Translations under genes and position numbers: made by a program
Notes under the pieces: generated by a model
What the model was told of the DNA's origin: nothing
What the model saw: only the letters and a program-made list of their open reading frames with translations
The model's database searches: none
From: JBDHXE01 sp035445085
GTDB lineage: Bacteria > Bacteroidota > Ignavibacteria > Kapaibacteriales > UBA2268
Direction: 5' to 3'
DNA: 64,000 nt
Assembly (NCBI GenBank): GCA_035445085.1
Contig: DAOMQA010000005.1
Location: forward strand, 1 to 64,000
Shown here: piece by piece, positions 42,067-51,286 of the stretch
Position numbering within the stretch: the stretch's first letter is position 1
Layout of the letters: every line of letters starts with the position of its first letter

Positions 42067-45000
42067 ATGAAATTTACAATTATATATACTTTTATATTAT
42101 TAATCTTAGTTACAAGTAATGTTTGGGCTCAAGATACACTATCAAGCAAATTATCTTCGTATGAAGGTTTAAACTTTTTAGTTGGGTTTATGGAAAATGA
42201 AGCTACAACAGCTGATCCAATGAAATTATTAGAGCAAAAGATATTTATTACATCAACTAAGAATGCAAACGTGGAAATAACTTATGGTACGCAATACCCA
42301 CCTACAAAAATACAAGTTCCAGCCAATGAGGTTATTGATATTGATGTATCTCCAAGTTTAGAAAATACAATTTCAGAAGTCGTAAGGAAGAGTTTGATTG
42401 AAATTAAGTCCGATGTACCTATTTCTGTGTATTGTTTTTCTTCTATCCCACGCTCATCGGATAGCTACACAGCAATACCTATTGCTAATTGGGGTAAAGA
42501 ATATAGGATTGTTTCAGTTGCAAACGACCAATATAATAAAATAACATTAGATTCATTACGGGACTTAACACCACGTTCATCACAATTTTTGATAATGGCT
42601 GCTTATGATAATACTTCTATATCTATTACGCCCAAAGCTCTTACACGTGGCATAATGCAGGTAGATAAAACTTATGGCGTTATATTAAACAAAGGAGAAT
42701 GCTATTTAGTACAATCATGGCAATATGCTCGCGGACAAGGAGATTTATCCGGAACTATTATTAAGTCAACCAGGCCTATTGGCGTTTTATCTGGGCACGT
42801 AAGAACTGCTATTATGCAAGGATTTGTAGAGCAACCTCCAGATTCTAAAGATCATTTAATTGAAATGCTACCACCATTAGAATCTTGGGGTAAAAACTAT
42901 ATAACCGTTCCTTTTGGAACAAGCCCTAATAAAGGCGATTATTTTAAAGTCATTGCAAAAGATGTTGGCACCAAAATTGAAATTATCAGCGAAAATGGAA
43001 CTGAACAAATAAATTTTACTGGTAATGAAACAGTCAAAGTAGTTACGGGACTCAATAAGCCAGCTCAATGGATAGCAACTGCTCCTATTTTATTAACACA
43101 ATTTATGAGTAGATTTAACGATACATTAGAATCTGATTATTACGACCCTTCAATGGTAGTAATACCACCTATCGAGCAATTTGTATCTAAAGTAATATTG
43201 CAAGCTCCTACCGAGGTATTTCAATATGCCGACGGAGAGAAATTTAATAATCATTATATAAACTTAGTGGCTGATTCATCTACTCTTTCAACGCTCAAAA
43301 TTGATAATATTTTTATAAACTCAGTTACAAATATCGAGAAACAAACAATTCTTGGTACAAACTTACATTGGGCTAAAGTACCTATTGGGCGCGGGAAACA
43401 TATAATTAAATGTGATACCGGTAGGTTTTCTGGTATTCTTTATGGTGTTGGGCGTTTTGATTCTTATGCTATGGCATTAGGTTCTTCTTTGCATAATCCT
43501 TTTACAGATGACAAAACTCCTCCACAATTAAGCTATCAAGATTCTTGTGATTGTATTAATGGCAAAATTACTGATGAAATTTCAGAAAATAGCTACGGTA
43601 TTTATTATGCTTATGTAAGAAATGATTTATCAAATAATTATAATGTAAGTTTTAGTCCATTTGCACCAGATATGACGCAAATATTATTTACTGCTTGCCC
43701 TAATGACCTAAAGAAAGATGCTAACTTAAGCATAGAATATATGGATAAAAATGGCAATACAGAATTATTTGAATATAAATATTATGCAAAAAATATTAAA
43801 TATGATGATAAAATTGTATTGGGTTCAATAAATTCTAAAGATTCTGTATGTTTTGATTATACTATAACTAACAATGGTGAGTCTGAGCAAACACTTTATA
43901 TGGCTAATATTATTGGTGATACAAGATTAAAATTATATAATAACACATTCCCTATTAAGTTAGCACCGAAGGAATCGATTACTTTACAAATTTGTGTAAA
44001 TGGCAAATTAGATACGACCGCCTTAAAAGCTAATTTATCACTTGATTTTGGTTGTCAAACTAAGGATACAATACCTATTCATGGTAGCTTTTTATCGATT
44101 GATTTAGTAGCAATTCCTTATGATTTTGGCGATGTGATGTTAAATAATACAAGGTGCGATTTTATAAAACTCATTAATAATAGTAATATTTCTATTAGAG
44201 TGGATTCTCTATCATATAACTTAGGCATACAGCCATTCGACTTTGATACGCTCGGTATATTTCCACGTATATTCAATGCAGGAGATACCATAATAGTACC
44301 AGTGTGTTTTATACCTACAGATAGGAAGGCATATTATTTAGATGTTACTTTTTATACTGAATATTCGATTAAAGTTAATTCTTATGTTAAGGGAAATGGA
44401 GTTGCTCCGTTAGTTAATTCAATAGTTATAGATTGGCATAAAAGAAGAGTTGGCACAATCAATGATAGTATAGCAACTTTTTATAATTTAGGCAATGCAG
44501 ATGCCATTTTAAATTTTAAGAGTTTTATTAATAAGAAGGAAGACGATAATAATTCTACGATAATAGCCAATATCAAAGCTCTCTCTATAAAAGAGAAAGA
44601 TTCGACCACTATTAACCTAAGCTATCAGCCTTCTACAATTGGAACGTATCTATTAGAATCGGACTTCAATATTAATTTTCACGATGCGCCACAGCTTAAA
44701 TTAACGCTAAAGGGTATAGGCACTTTACCAATAATTAATACTACAAATGTTAAATTTAGTGATATAGAAGTATATAATACTAAAGATACATTAGCAACGG
44801 TAATTACAAATACTGGCAATGAGACATTAACTATTGATTCTATTATACCAATATCTGGCGATAGCAGTTCATTTATAATAGATTATTCAAAGCTGAAAGA
44901 CCTCAAGATAGATGAAAATGGCTCTTATACCTTGCCTATTAAATTTATTCCGACGAAAGTAGGAAATCATACCTTACTTTTAGAGGCAACTCACGACGCA

Positions 45001-46083
45001 AATCCAAACTACAAGCGCAGTACAAGTATTATAGAAATATCTGGGCAAGCCTCTGAACCTTCAACTACAGATATTGATATATCTATTGTAACAAATAATA
45101 ATTTAGTTTGTTTATTGGATACTGTAATTATCAAAATTAAAAATAATAGTATAAATAATGTGGATATTACGCAGTTAAGAATAAATAAAGCTACAAATAT
45201 AATTAAAGCTGATTTAATTGATTTTGCACCTTATTTACTTGCTCCTAATGAAGAAATTGCTTACAAGGCAATTATCTATACAGAAAAAGACAAAGGCGGC
45301 AAAATAGAGTTTGTAGTAACTTTATTTAACAATATCGAAAAGCAATTAGAATTTGATTTTTATCCACTTGTAAACAAATTGAAAGTAGAGTTAGATAATA
45401 ATATAACTTATAGTGCAGGTGATACTGTAATTGTTACTTTAAACGGAAACTATCCTAATAAAACAGATAGGTTAGTTAATTTCTATTTAAAAATTGATAT
45501 AAAGAATGACTATTTATATTTAGTGGATTATCCAAATAGCGTTGAGATTATAGACGATAGAGGTGTTAGCCAGATAATCCCACTTTTAGCAAATAAGACG
45601 GCAAATTATATTGAATTATATTCTGATGAAATTGTTAAATTAGATGCTCCATCAGATTGGTCAATGAATTTAAAATTTATAGGATTATTAAGTACAAACA
45701 AGGATAGTGTATGGAATGTTAATTTTTCTTCGGATAGATGTTTTGATGAAGCAAATCAAAATCTAAATACTAAACTAAATGACTTATGTGTATTTAATGT
45801 AAGGCATATACAGCTAATTACAAACAAGTTTTTAGCTAATATTTATCCTAACCCAATTAGTGATAAAATTAATTTAAAAGTCGTAATGCCAGATGCAGAC
45901 GACATAAATATTGAAATTTTTGATGAATCGGGTGAAAAAGTGATGAACAATAAAGTTTTTCCTTTGAAAAAAGGAATACATTTCGTAAGTTTAGATTTTG
46001 GTGATGTACCAAACGGTATTTATTTTTTAAAAGTTAGAAAACAAGATATTATTAATAATTTAAAATTTATAAAGATTAAATAA
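42067..46083 (+). CDS. Giant secreted protein: IgGFc-binding-like N-terminus, HYDIN/ASPM repeats, T9SS sorting domain
   Basis: 1338-residue predicted surface or secreted protein. Signal peptide ending VWAQ (about 22). Residues about 30-480 resemble the IgGFc-binding N-terminal domain (FLVGFMENEATTADP at the start; PISVYCFSSIPRSSDSY; LIEMLPPLESWGKNYITVPFG). A Cys-containing linker (DSCDCINGKIT) leads into several immunoglobulin-like HYDIN/ASPM beta repeats (about 660-1010, for example VKFSDIEVYNTKDTLATVI). The end is a type A T9SS sorting domain: IYPNPISDKINLKV and NGIYFLKVRK, with basic C-terminus KFIKIK. An upstream ATG at 42052 is rejected because GGA six bases before 42067 gives a better start and a normal signal peptide. 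It is followed 15 bases later by an outer-membrane barrel gene. Confidence 0.83.
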   Translation: MKFTIIYTFILLILVTSNVWAQDTLSSKLSSYEGLNFLVGFMENEATTADPMKLLEQKIFITSTKNANVEITYGTQYPPTKIQVPANEVIDIDVSPSLENTISEVVRKSLIEIKSDVPISVYCFSSIPRSSDSYTAIPIANWGKEYRIVSVANDQYNKITLDSLRDLTPRSSQFLIMAAYDNTSISITPKALTRGIMQVDKTYGVILNKGECYLVQSWQYARGQGDLSGTIIKSTRPIGVLSGHVRTAIMQGFVEQPPDSKDHLIEMLPPLESWGKNYITVPFGTSPNKGDYFKVIAKDVGTKIEIISENGTEQINFTGNETVKVVTGLNKPAQWIATAPILLTQFMSRFNDTLESDYYDPSMVVIPPIEQFVSKVILQAPTEVFQYADGEKFNNHYINLVADSSTLSTLKIDNIFINSVTNIEKQTILGTNLHWAKVPIGRGKHIIKCDTGRFSGILYGVGRFDSYAMALGSSLHNPFTDDKTPPQLSYQDSCDCINGKITDEISENSYGIYYAYVRNDLSNNYNVSFSPFAPDMTQILFTACPNDLKKDANLSIEYMDKNGNTELFEYKYYAKNIKYDDKIVLGSINSKDSVCFDYTITNNGESEQTLYMANIIGDTRLKLYNNTFPIKLAPKESITLQICVNGKLDTTALKANLSLDFGCQTKDTIPIHGSFLSIDLVAIPYDFGDVMLNNTRCDFIKLINNSNISIRVDSLSYNLGIQPFDFDTLGIFPRIFNAGDTIIVPVCFIPTDRKAYYLDVTFYTEYSIKVNSYVKGNGVAPLVNSIVIDWHKRRVGTINDSIATFYNLGNADAILNFKSFINKKEDDNNSTIIANIKALSIKEKDSTTINLSYQPSTIGTYLLESDFNINFHDAPQLKLTLKGIGTLPIINTTNVKFSDIEVYNTKDTLATVITNTGNETLTIDSIIPISGDSSSFIIDYSKLKDLKIDENGSYTLPIKFIPTKVGNHTLLLEATHDANPNYKRSTSIIEISGQASEPSTTDIDISIVTNNNLVCLLDTVIIKIKNNSINNVDITQLRINKATNIIKADLIDFAPYLLAPNEEIAYKAIIYTEKDKGGKIEFVVTLFNNIEKQLEFDFYPLVNKLKVELDNNITYSAGDTVIVTLNGNYPNKTDRLVNFYLKIDIKNDYLYLVDYPNSVEIIDDRGVSQIIPLLANKTANYIELYSDEIVKLDAPSDWSMNLKFIGLLSTNKDSVWNVNFSSDRCFDEANQNLNTKLNDLCVFNVRHIQLITNKFLANIYPNPISDKINLKVVMPDADDINIEIFDESGEKVMNNKVFPLKKGIHFVSLDFGDVPNGIYFLKVRKQDIINNLKFIKIK

Positions 46084-46098
46084 AAGGAGCAATATTAT

Positions 46099-46938
46099 AT
46101 GGTAAAAAAATTTATACCATTAGTTTTAGCCTTAGGTTTCATAATGACTGGTATGTCTTTAGCTCAGGATTTATCAAATCCTCTGTTACCTACTTATCAA
46201 AGGCCTCCAATATATATTGGGCCTGTTTTTGGCTATAATCGTTCAATGCACTCGGTAGATTTAGCCTCATTTGATGAAGCTATATGTCCCCGTTTTCAGA
46301 ATGGTGATGCCAATGGATTTTATGCTGGGCTGTCTTGGGAGCAAATGCTTGGTGATTTAGCAAGTTCAAATTCTTCTTTCATTGTACGTGTGCTATACAA
46401 TACTATGCCAGCAAATTTGGAAACTTCAGAAAACCCAATACCCTCATTAGTAACAGTTGTAGATGCAAATGGCAATCCTTCAAGTGAAGTAATTTTAAAT
46501 TCTTCAACTACGCATACACAAGAAATAAAGTACTCAATGATTACTGGTGAAGTAATGTACAAATTAAATCCATTTGGTGCTGGGTTACCACTTGGCTTTA
46601 CTATTGGTCCTACTTTTGATTTTGCTATGTCTAAGACACAAAGCCAAAAGTACAAGTTAGTAACACCTTTAGAAGCACAATTCAAGAGAAACGATGCAGC
46701 AGGCTATAGATATGAAGATAATGATAGAACTATCGTTATCAAAGATGGCGATATTCCTGAATCATCATCATTCCGTTTTGGTTTAAAAGCAGGTGTACAA
46801 TATGAAATTATCACATCAGGCAAAATGTATATAGTTCCAGCTATGTATTATAACTTTGGTGTTACAAATTTAAGTTCAAGAGAAAATTGGAGAGTAAACG
46901 CTCTTCAGGTTGGTGTTGATATTAGATTTGCACTTTAA
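46099..46938 (+). CDS. Outer-membrane beta-barrel protein
   Basis: 279-residue exported protein. A signal peptide (about residues 1-22, ending SLAQ) is followed by alternating amphipathic strands with aromatic girdles (PIYIGPVFGYNRSM, SFIVRVLYNTM, EVMYKLNPFG, LGFTIGPTFDF, FRFGLKAGVQYEI, MYIVPAMYYNFGV), ending with ALQVGVDIRFAL, a C-terminal strand that ends in a hydrophobic residue preceded by Phe. This is the pattern of porin-like/PorT-like barrels in Bacteroidota. AAAGGAG precedes the ATG. It is likely cotranscribed with the giant IgGFc/HYDIN protein and could anchor or assist it, which is inference. Confidence 0.75.
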   Translation: MVKKFIPLVLALGFIMTGMSLAQDLSNPLLPTYQRPPIYIGPVFGYNRSMHSVDLASFDEAICPRFQNGDANGFYAGLSWEQMLGDLASSNSSFIVRVLYNTMPANLETSENPIPSLVTVVDANGNPSSEVILNSSTTHTQEIKYSMITGEVMYKLNPFGAGLPLGFTIGPTFDFAMSKTQSQKYKLVTPLEAQFKRNDAAGYRYEDNDRTIVIKDGDIPESSSFRFGLKAGVQYEIITSGKMYIVPAMYYNFGVTNLSSRENWRVNALQVGVDIRFAL

Positions 46939-46960
46939 AATATATTCAATATTAAAATTT

Positions 46961-46996
46961 AAAATGGGTTATCTTAACAAGGTAGCCCATTTTTTT
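46961..46996 (+). terminator. Rho-independent terminator after the barrel gene
   Basis: AAAATGGGTTATCTT (46961-46975) pairs with AAGGTAGCCCATTTT (46979-46993, two G-U pairs), followed by an uninterrupted T-run. Strong stem and tail 22 bases after the stop. Confidence 0.88.
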
Positions 46997-47035
46997 ATAC
47001 AAATAGTCAAACATATATAGTACAGACATATGGTT

Positions 47036-47050
47036 CTATATACTATGGAA
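47036..47050 (+). repeat. 15-base intergenic repeat, copy 1
   Basis: CTATATACTATGGAA also occurs at 60659-60673. Both copies are intergenic; function unknown. Confidence 0.3.
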
Positions 47051-47075
47051 TTATCATGGTGCTTACTACAATTAG

Positions 47076-47099
47076 CCCCGAAGTCTCGAAGTTTCGGGG
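47076..47099. terminator. GC-rich hairpin near the end of the cca-like gene
   Basis: CCCCGAA (47076-47082) pairs with TTCGGGG (47093-47099), loop 10 bases, 16 bases beyond the minus-strand stop at 47115. The stem is strong, but no T-run follows on the minus strand. Confidence 0.4.
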
Positions 47100-47114
47100 G
47101 TATAATTATTTAGA

Positions 47115-48638
47115 TTAAATGGCATTTGATGTTTTCAGGCTTGTTTGATACTCTTGTATCCAATTTTCTTTATTCTCAATAAAGTATTTTTTAGCATCAT
47201 CGTATTCATTTGGAATTTTACCATCAAGAATTGCTTCTTCTATTTGCTCTTTAATAAATCCTACTAATTTCGATGGTGGCACGTTACATACTTCCATAAT
47301 CTCCTCCCCTCTTATAGGGGATTGAAATTCTCTTAGTTTATCTTTTTCTTGTACTTCTATAACCTTATTAAAAACAATTTCATAATTATTTTTATATTGT
47401 TCAGACAAATTCGGATTTTTAGTTGTAATATCTGCACGAACTAATATAAATAAATCTTCTAAGGCATCGCCAGCTTGAAAAGCAAGCCTTCTTATTGCTG
47501 AATCGCTTACCTCCTCATCTACTAGTTGCATAGGTCTTTGGTGTAATCTAATAAGCTTTTCTACATAGTTTAGATTATCCAGAGGAAATTTCATTCTTCT
47601 GAATATTTTCGGCATCCATTTAGCACCTAAATCTTCGTGCCCATGAAAAGTCCACCCAATTCCATTAATAAATTTCTTAGTCTTTGGTTTTGCAATATCG
47701 TGAGTAAGTGCAGCAAATCTCAACCATCTATTAGAAGTCATGGGTACAATATTCTCAAGTACCTTGACCGAATGCCTAAATACATCTTTATGTGCAAAAA
47801 CTTTATTATCTTTTTCAACTAGGTCTACACCAGCAAGATTTTCTAATTCTGGAAATATCCATTGTAATATCCCGCTTTGGTGCAAAATAAACAAGCCTTT
47901 ACCTGGATTATTGGAATCAATAATTTTAAATAACTCTTCCGTAATTCTTTCTTGTGAAATAATTTGTATTCTATCCGCCATTTCACTTAATTTATTAAGG
48001 CAAGTTTCTTCTATTGTAAAGTTTAGTTGAGAAGCAAAACGCGCCGCTCTCATCATACGTAATGGATCATCCGAGAAAGTAATCCCCGCCTCTAATGGTG
48101 TCTTTAAAATTTTATCTTGTAAATCCTTATATCCACCAAATAAATCTACCAACTCTCCATAATTTTCACGATTTAAAGATAAGGCTAAAGAATTTATAGT
48201 AAAATCTCTTCGTTTAAGGTCATCTTCTAAAGTTCCTTCGGTAACAATAGGTTTGCGAGAAGAAGGAATATATTCTTCTTTACGAGTACCTACAAACTCA
48301 AGATTATAGTCCCCCGCAACTATCAAAGCAGTTTTGAATCGCTCATATATTATAGGATGCTTCTGGAGCTTTTCGCCAACAAATTCAGCAAAAGCTATTG
48401 AATCGCCAACAACTGTAAAATCAATATCCTTAACATCTCTGCCCAGCAATTTATCCCTAACAAAACCTCCTACTACGTATATTTTAACGCCAAATTCTTG
48501 TGCTAAATCTGCCACTACTTTAATAATAGGAATACCTATTTCAATAACATTAGGTTTATCCAATTTGAATGAATATACTTCAGTTTTTCTAATAAATCTT
48601 TTTCTTTTGGGTTGGCTTGTTTCTAATATTGAGTCCAT
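47115..48638 (-). CDS. CCA-adding/poly(A) polymerase-family nucleotidyltransferase with HD domain
   Basis: Adds or repairs the CCA end of tRNA (class II nucleotidyltransferase). The 507-residue protein has an extended N-terminus (about 30 residues), the nucleotidyltransferase head VGGFVRDKLLGRDVKDIDFTVVG (about 56-78, with the DxD metal pair), KRRDFTINSLAL (about 143-154), the nucleotide-binding segment DDPLRMMRAARFASQL (about 186-201), and a C-terminal HD domain with FRHSVKVL and THDIAKPKT (about 312-320). Such HD-fused members may have extra phosphatase activity. Its ATG follows the upstream transketolase stop directly, making it the last gene of that operon. Confidence 0.9.
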   Translation of the reverse strand: MDSILETSQPKRKRFIRKTEVYSFKLDKPNVIEIGIPIIKVVADLAQEFGVKIYVVGGFVRDKLLGRDVKDIDFTVVGDSIAFAEFVGEKLQKHPIIYERFKTALIVAGDYNLEFVGTRKEEYIPSSRKPIVTEGTLEDDLKRRDFTINSLALSLNRENYGELVDLFGGYKDLQDKILKTPLEAGITFSDDPLRMMRAARFASQLNFTIEETCLNKLSEMADRIQIISQERITEELFKIIDSNNPGKGLFILHQSGILQWIFPELENLAGVDLVEKDNKVFAHKDVFRHSVKVLENIVPMTSNRWLRFAALTHDIAKPKTKKFINGIGWTFHGHEDLGAKWMPKIFRRMKFPLDNLNYVEKLIRLHQRPMQLVDEEVSDSAIRRLAFQAGDALEDLFILVRADITTKNPNLSEQYKNNYEIVFNKVIEVQEKDKLREFQSPIRGEEIMEVCNVPPSKLVGFIKEQIEEAILDGKIPNEYDDAKKYFIENKENWIQEYQTSLKTSNAI

Positions 48639-49667
48639 TTAAGCTATTTTAAAGTCATTGTAATATTTAATATCCGTTACTTTTTTATAAGTAGGAGTTA
48701 GATTATTTTTTCTTTCAATTACTTGCAAAGCTGAAGCAAAAATTGTTTGCCAAGTAAGTCCAAATTTTTCAATAAGCTCATCTGGTTCTCCACTGCCTCC
48801 AAATCTATCTGGCATACCGACAAATTCTACAGGAACAGGGTAATTTTTTGCTAAAACTTCGGATACTGCACCACCAAGTCCACCAAAAACTTGATGTTCT
48901 TCGGCAGTTACAATACATTTGCAATCACGTGCAGCATTAACAATTATCTCAACGTCGATTGGTTTTATAGTATGTAAATTAATGACCCTTGCCTTAATTC
49001 CTATTTTATCTAATTCTTGGGCAGCTAGAATTGATTGCCATACCATCAACCCATTAGCTATAATAGCAACATCGTTACCATCGCTTATAATATCACCTTT
49101 ACCAATAGTAAAATTATCATTAATAGATGTAAATTCTGGGACAGCCGAACGACCAAATCTAATATATGCAGGTCCCACCATTTCACATATTGCTTTTGTC
49201 GCTAATTTAGTTTGATTGTAATCAGCTGGGACAATCAAAGTCATATTTGGTAAAGTTCTTAGGAATGATACTTCTTCTAATGATTGATGCGTAGCGCCAT
49301 CAGGACCAACTGTAATACCAGAATGTCCACCACCAATTTTAACATTTGCTTCATTATAACAAATAGAGATTCTTAGCTGGTCTGCATTTCGGAATGCTGC
49401 AAAAGCGCTATAAGTTGAAAAGACCGCAATTTTACCAGATAAAGCTAAACCTGCTGCTATTGTTGTAGCATTCTGTTCTGCAATACCAACAGATACAAAT
49501 CTTTCTGGAAATTTATCTCTAAAAATCGACGTCATTACTGAACCAGAAACATCTGCTCCAATTACGACTAAATTATTGTGTTCTTCGCCAATTTCAGCTA
49601 ATGCTTCGCCAAAACCTTGCCTTGTTGTTTTTAATGATTCTGACTTGTAATCATGAATATTCTTCAT
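48639..49667 (-). CDS. Transketolase C-terminal subunit
   Basis: Carries the pyrimidine-binding and C-terminal domains of a split transketolase, so it needs the N-terminal partner encoded at 50271-51146. The 342-residue protein has VIGADVSGSVMTSIFRDKFPERFVSVGIAEQNATTIAAGLA (about 35-75, with the conserved Glu that activates TPP), GGGHSGITVGPDGATHQSLEEV (about 114-135) and the C-terminal swivel domain (VTAEEHQVFGGLGGAVSEVL). An open frame extends to a TTG at 49676, but the ATG at 49667 lies one base after the preceding stop and is preferred. Split transketolases are common in some phyla; here the two halves are separated by a lipoprotein gene. Confidence 0.92.
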   Translation of the reverse strand: MKNIHDYKSESLKTTRQGFGEALAEIGEEHNNLVVIGADVSGSVMTSIFRDKFPERFVSVGIAEQNATTIAAGLALSGKIAVFSTYSAFAAFRNADQLRISICYNEANVKIGGGHSGITVGPDGATHQSLEEVSFLRTLPNMTLIVPADYNQTKLATKAICEMVGPAYIRFGRSAVPEFTSINDNFTIGKGDIISDGNDVAIIANGLMVWQSILAAQELDKIGIKARVINLHTIKPIDVEIIVNAARDCKCIVTAEEHQVFGGLGGAVSEVLAKNYPVPVEFVGMPDRFGGSGEPDELIEKFGLTWQTIFASALQVIERKNNLTPTYKKVTDIKYYNDFKIA

Positions 49668-49668
49668 A

Positions 49669-50271
49669 TCAATCAATTTTATTTAATTTTTCTAACTTTA
49701 CTAATTTTAATATATGTATTAATTGTTTATCATTTTGAATATTTCTATTCAGCCGTACAACTACAACAAATCTATCGTGAATCAATACTTCCGCACGCCC
49801 ATAATCTAATTTTTTATCTAAAATAATAAAGCCTTCACTAAAATCATCTTTGTATTTAGTTGCGGGGCTATCTAAATCCTTAGGTGGGTTGGTATAAATT
49901 GCTTTGTCTGGTATTTCATTGCCTTTTCCGTAATCAAATATATCAATTACGATTGTTTGCCTTGATTGGCTTTGGTATTGACCTTTTACAAAAGTATAAA
50001 GTTTGCCATCATCGTTAGATTGTGTACCCATTGAATTAGGCAATTTTTCATACCCTTCAATTTCATTTGGCAAGAAGCTAATTAATTCTTCGGGCGTCAA
50101 ATTATTCAAATAATTATACTGTTTGTTTTTCTTGCTTTCCATTTTTTGTAAATATTTGTTTTCTTCGGCTCTGAGCTTGTTAGTATCAATGGTAATATGA
50201 TTTTTCTTTACTTCTTGATTGCAAGCAAATACAAACAATACGACAAAAAACATTGCAATAAACTTTGACAT
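49669..50271 (-). CDS. Hypothetical lipoprotein between the transketolase subunit genes
   Basis: 200-residue protein of unknown family. A clear lipoprotein signal ends in VFACNQE, so the mature protein begins at Cys17. After a polar, coiled-coil-prone linker (about residues 30-60, rich in Lys/Glu/Asn), a compact alpha/beta domain follows (EELISFLPNEIEGYEKLPNSMG, then QTIVIDIFDYGKG and RAEVLIHDRFVVVVRL). Its ATG overlaps the stop of the upstream transketolase N-subunit (TAATG), and its stop lies one base from the C-subunit start, so it is translationally embedded in the operon. I do not recognise a function. Confidence 0.85.
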   Translation of the reverse strand: MSKFIAMFFVVLFVFACNQEVKKNHITIDTNKLRAEENKYLQKMESKKNKQYNYLNNLTPEELISFLPNEIEGYEKLPNSMGTQSNDDGKLYTFVKGQYQSQSRQTIVIDIFDYGKGNEIPDKAIYTNPPKDLDSPATKYKDDFSEGFIILDKKLDYGRAEVLIHDRFVVVVRLNRNIQNDKQLIHILKLVKLEKLNKID

Positions 50272-51146
50272 TATTCCAATTCCTTTAAAGCCTGAATAGC
50301 TTGCTCTGGTTTAGGTGGGTTTCCATGCCATTGATATTTATCTTGCATAAAAGATATACCATTCCCCATAAATGTAGTAGCAATAATACAAGTAGGTTTA
50401 CCTTTATCACTTTTGGCGTTTTCTAAAAAGAAATTAAATCCTCTTTCGATATCTTCGTAGTTATGCCCATCAATTTCTATAACATTAAAATTGAAAGATT
50501 GAAACTTTTCTTTAATTGGATATACGCTCATAATATCTTTTACTCTACCATCGATTTGGCAATCATTATTATCAACTATCCAACATAGATTATTTAATTC
50601 AAGAGAGCCTGCTGCCATTGCTGCTTCCCAAGTTGCACCCTCTTGCAACTCACCATCACCCGTCAAACAAAATATATTTCGCTTATTATTATCAATCACC
50701 TTATCACTAATAGCCATTCCAACGGCAATAGAGACACCTTGCCCTAATGAGCCAGTAGAAGTTTCAATACCTGGTAAGTGCATATCTAAGCCTGGATGCC
50801 CTTGCAAGCGACTATTATATTTTCTAAGAGTAGATAACTCGTTTGGTGGGAAGAAATTAGCGCGTGCTAAGACTGAATATAATACAGGCGCTAAGTGTCC
50901 TGCACTTAATACAAATCTATCTCTTTCGCTCCAATTAGGTTCTTTGGGGTTATACTTCATGTAGTTTCCGAAGTAAAGAACTGTAAGTATTTCGGATATT
51001 CCTAATGAGCCTCCACTATGTCCACTTTTAGCTAAGGTAAGGCTTTTTATAATATCTCGTTTTATTTCTTTAGTGATTACACTATATTCATCTATTGATT
51101 TTTTGCTATTTTCAAAAACCAAATCTGAAAATTCAAACTTTTCCAT
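50271..51146 (-). CDS. Transketolase N-terminal subunit
   Basis: TPP-diphosphate-binding half of a split transketolase of the pentose phosphate pathway. The 291-residue protein has GHSGGSLGISEILTVLYFGNYMKYNP (about 38-63), DRFVLSAGHLAPVLYSVLA (about 72-90), GHPGLDMHLPGIETSTGSLGQGVSIAVGMA (about 116-145) and the metal/TPP motif CLTGDGELQEGATWEAAM through NNDCQIDG (about 159-197). It is the first gene of a four-gene operon: tkt-N, lipoprotein, tkt-C, cca-like. Together with Rpe at 59841-60524 it fits a non-oxidative pentose phosphate pathway. Confidence 0.93.
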   Translation of the reverse strand: MEKFEFSDLVFENSKKSIDEYSVITKEIKRDIIKSLTLAKSGHSGGSLGISEILTVLYFGNYMKYNPKEPNWSERDRFVLSAGHLAPVLYSVLARANFFPPNELSTLRKYNSRLQGHPGLDMHLPGIETSTGSLGQGVSIAVGMAISDKVIDNNKRNIFCLTGDGELQEGATWEAAMAAGSLELNNLCWIVDNNDCQIDGRVKDIMSVYPIKEKFQSFNFNVIEIDGHNYEDIERGFNFFLENAKSDKGKPTCIIATTFMGNGISFMQDKYQWHGNPPKPEQAIQALKELE

Positions 51147-51286
51147 TTAAATGAGTTTTATACTAAAAACATATTCAAAAGTAAACAAAAAAAATGAATT
51201 AAAGTAATAGTTCATAATAATAAGATTTTATCTATATGTTATTGGCACACTTTTTTCTTACTTTGCCAAGATTAAAGTATATTGTT

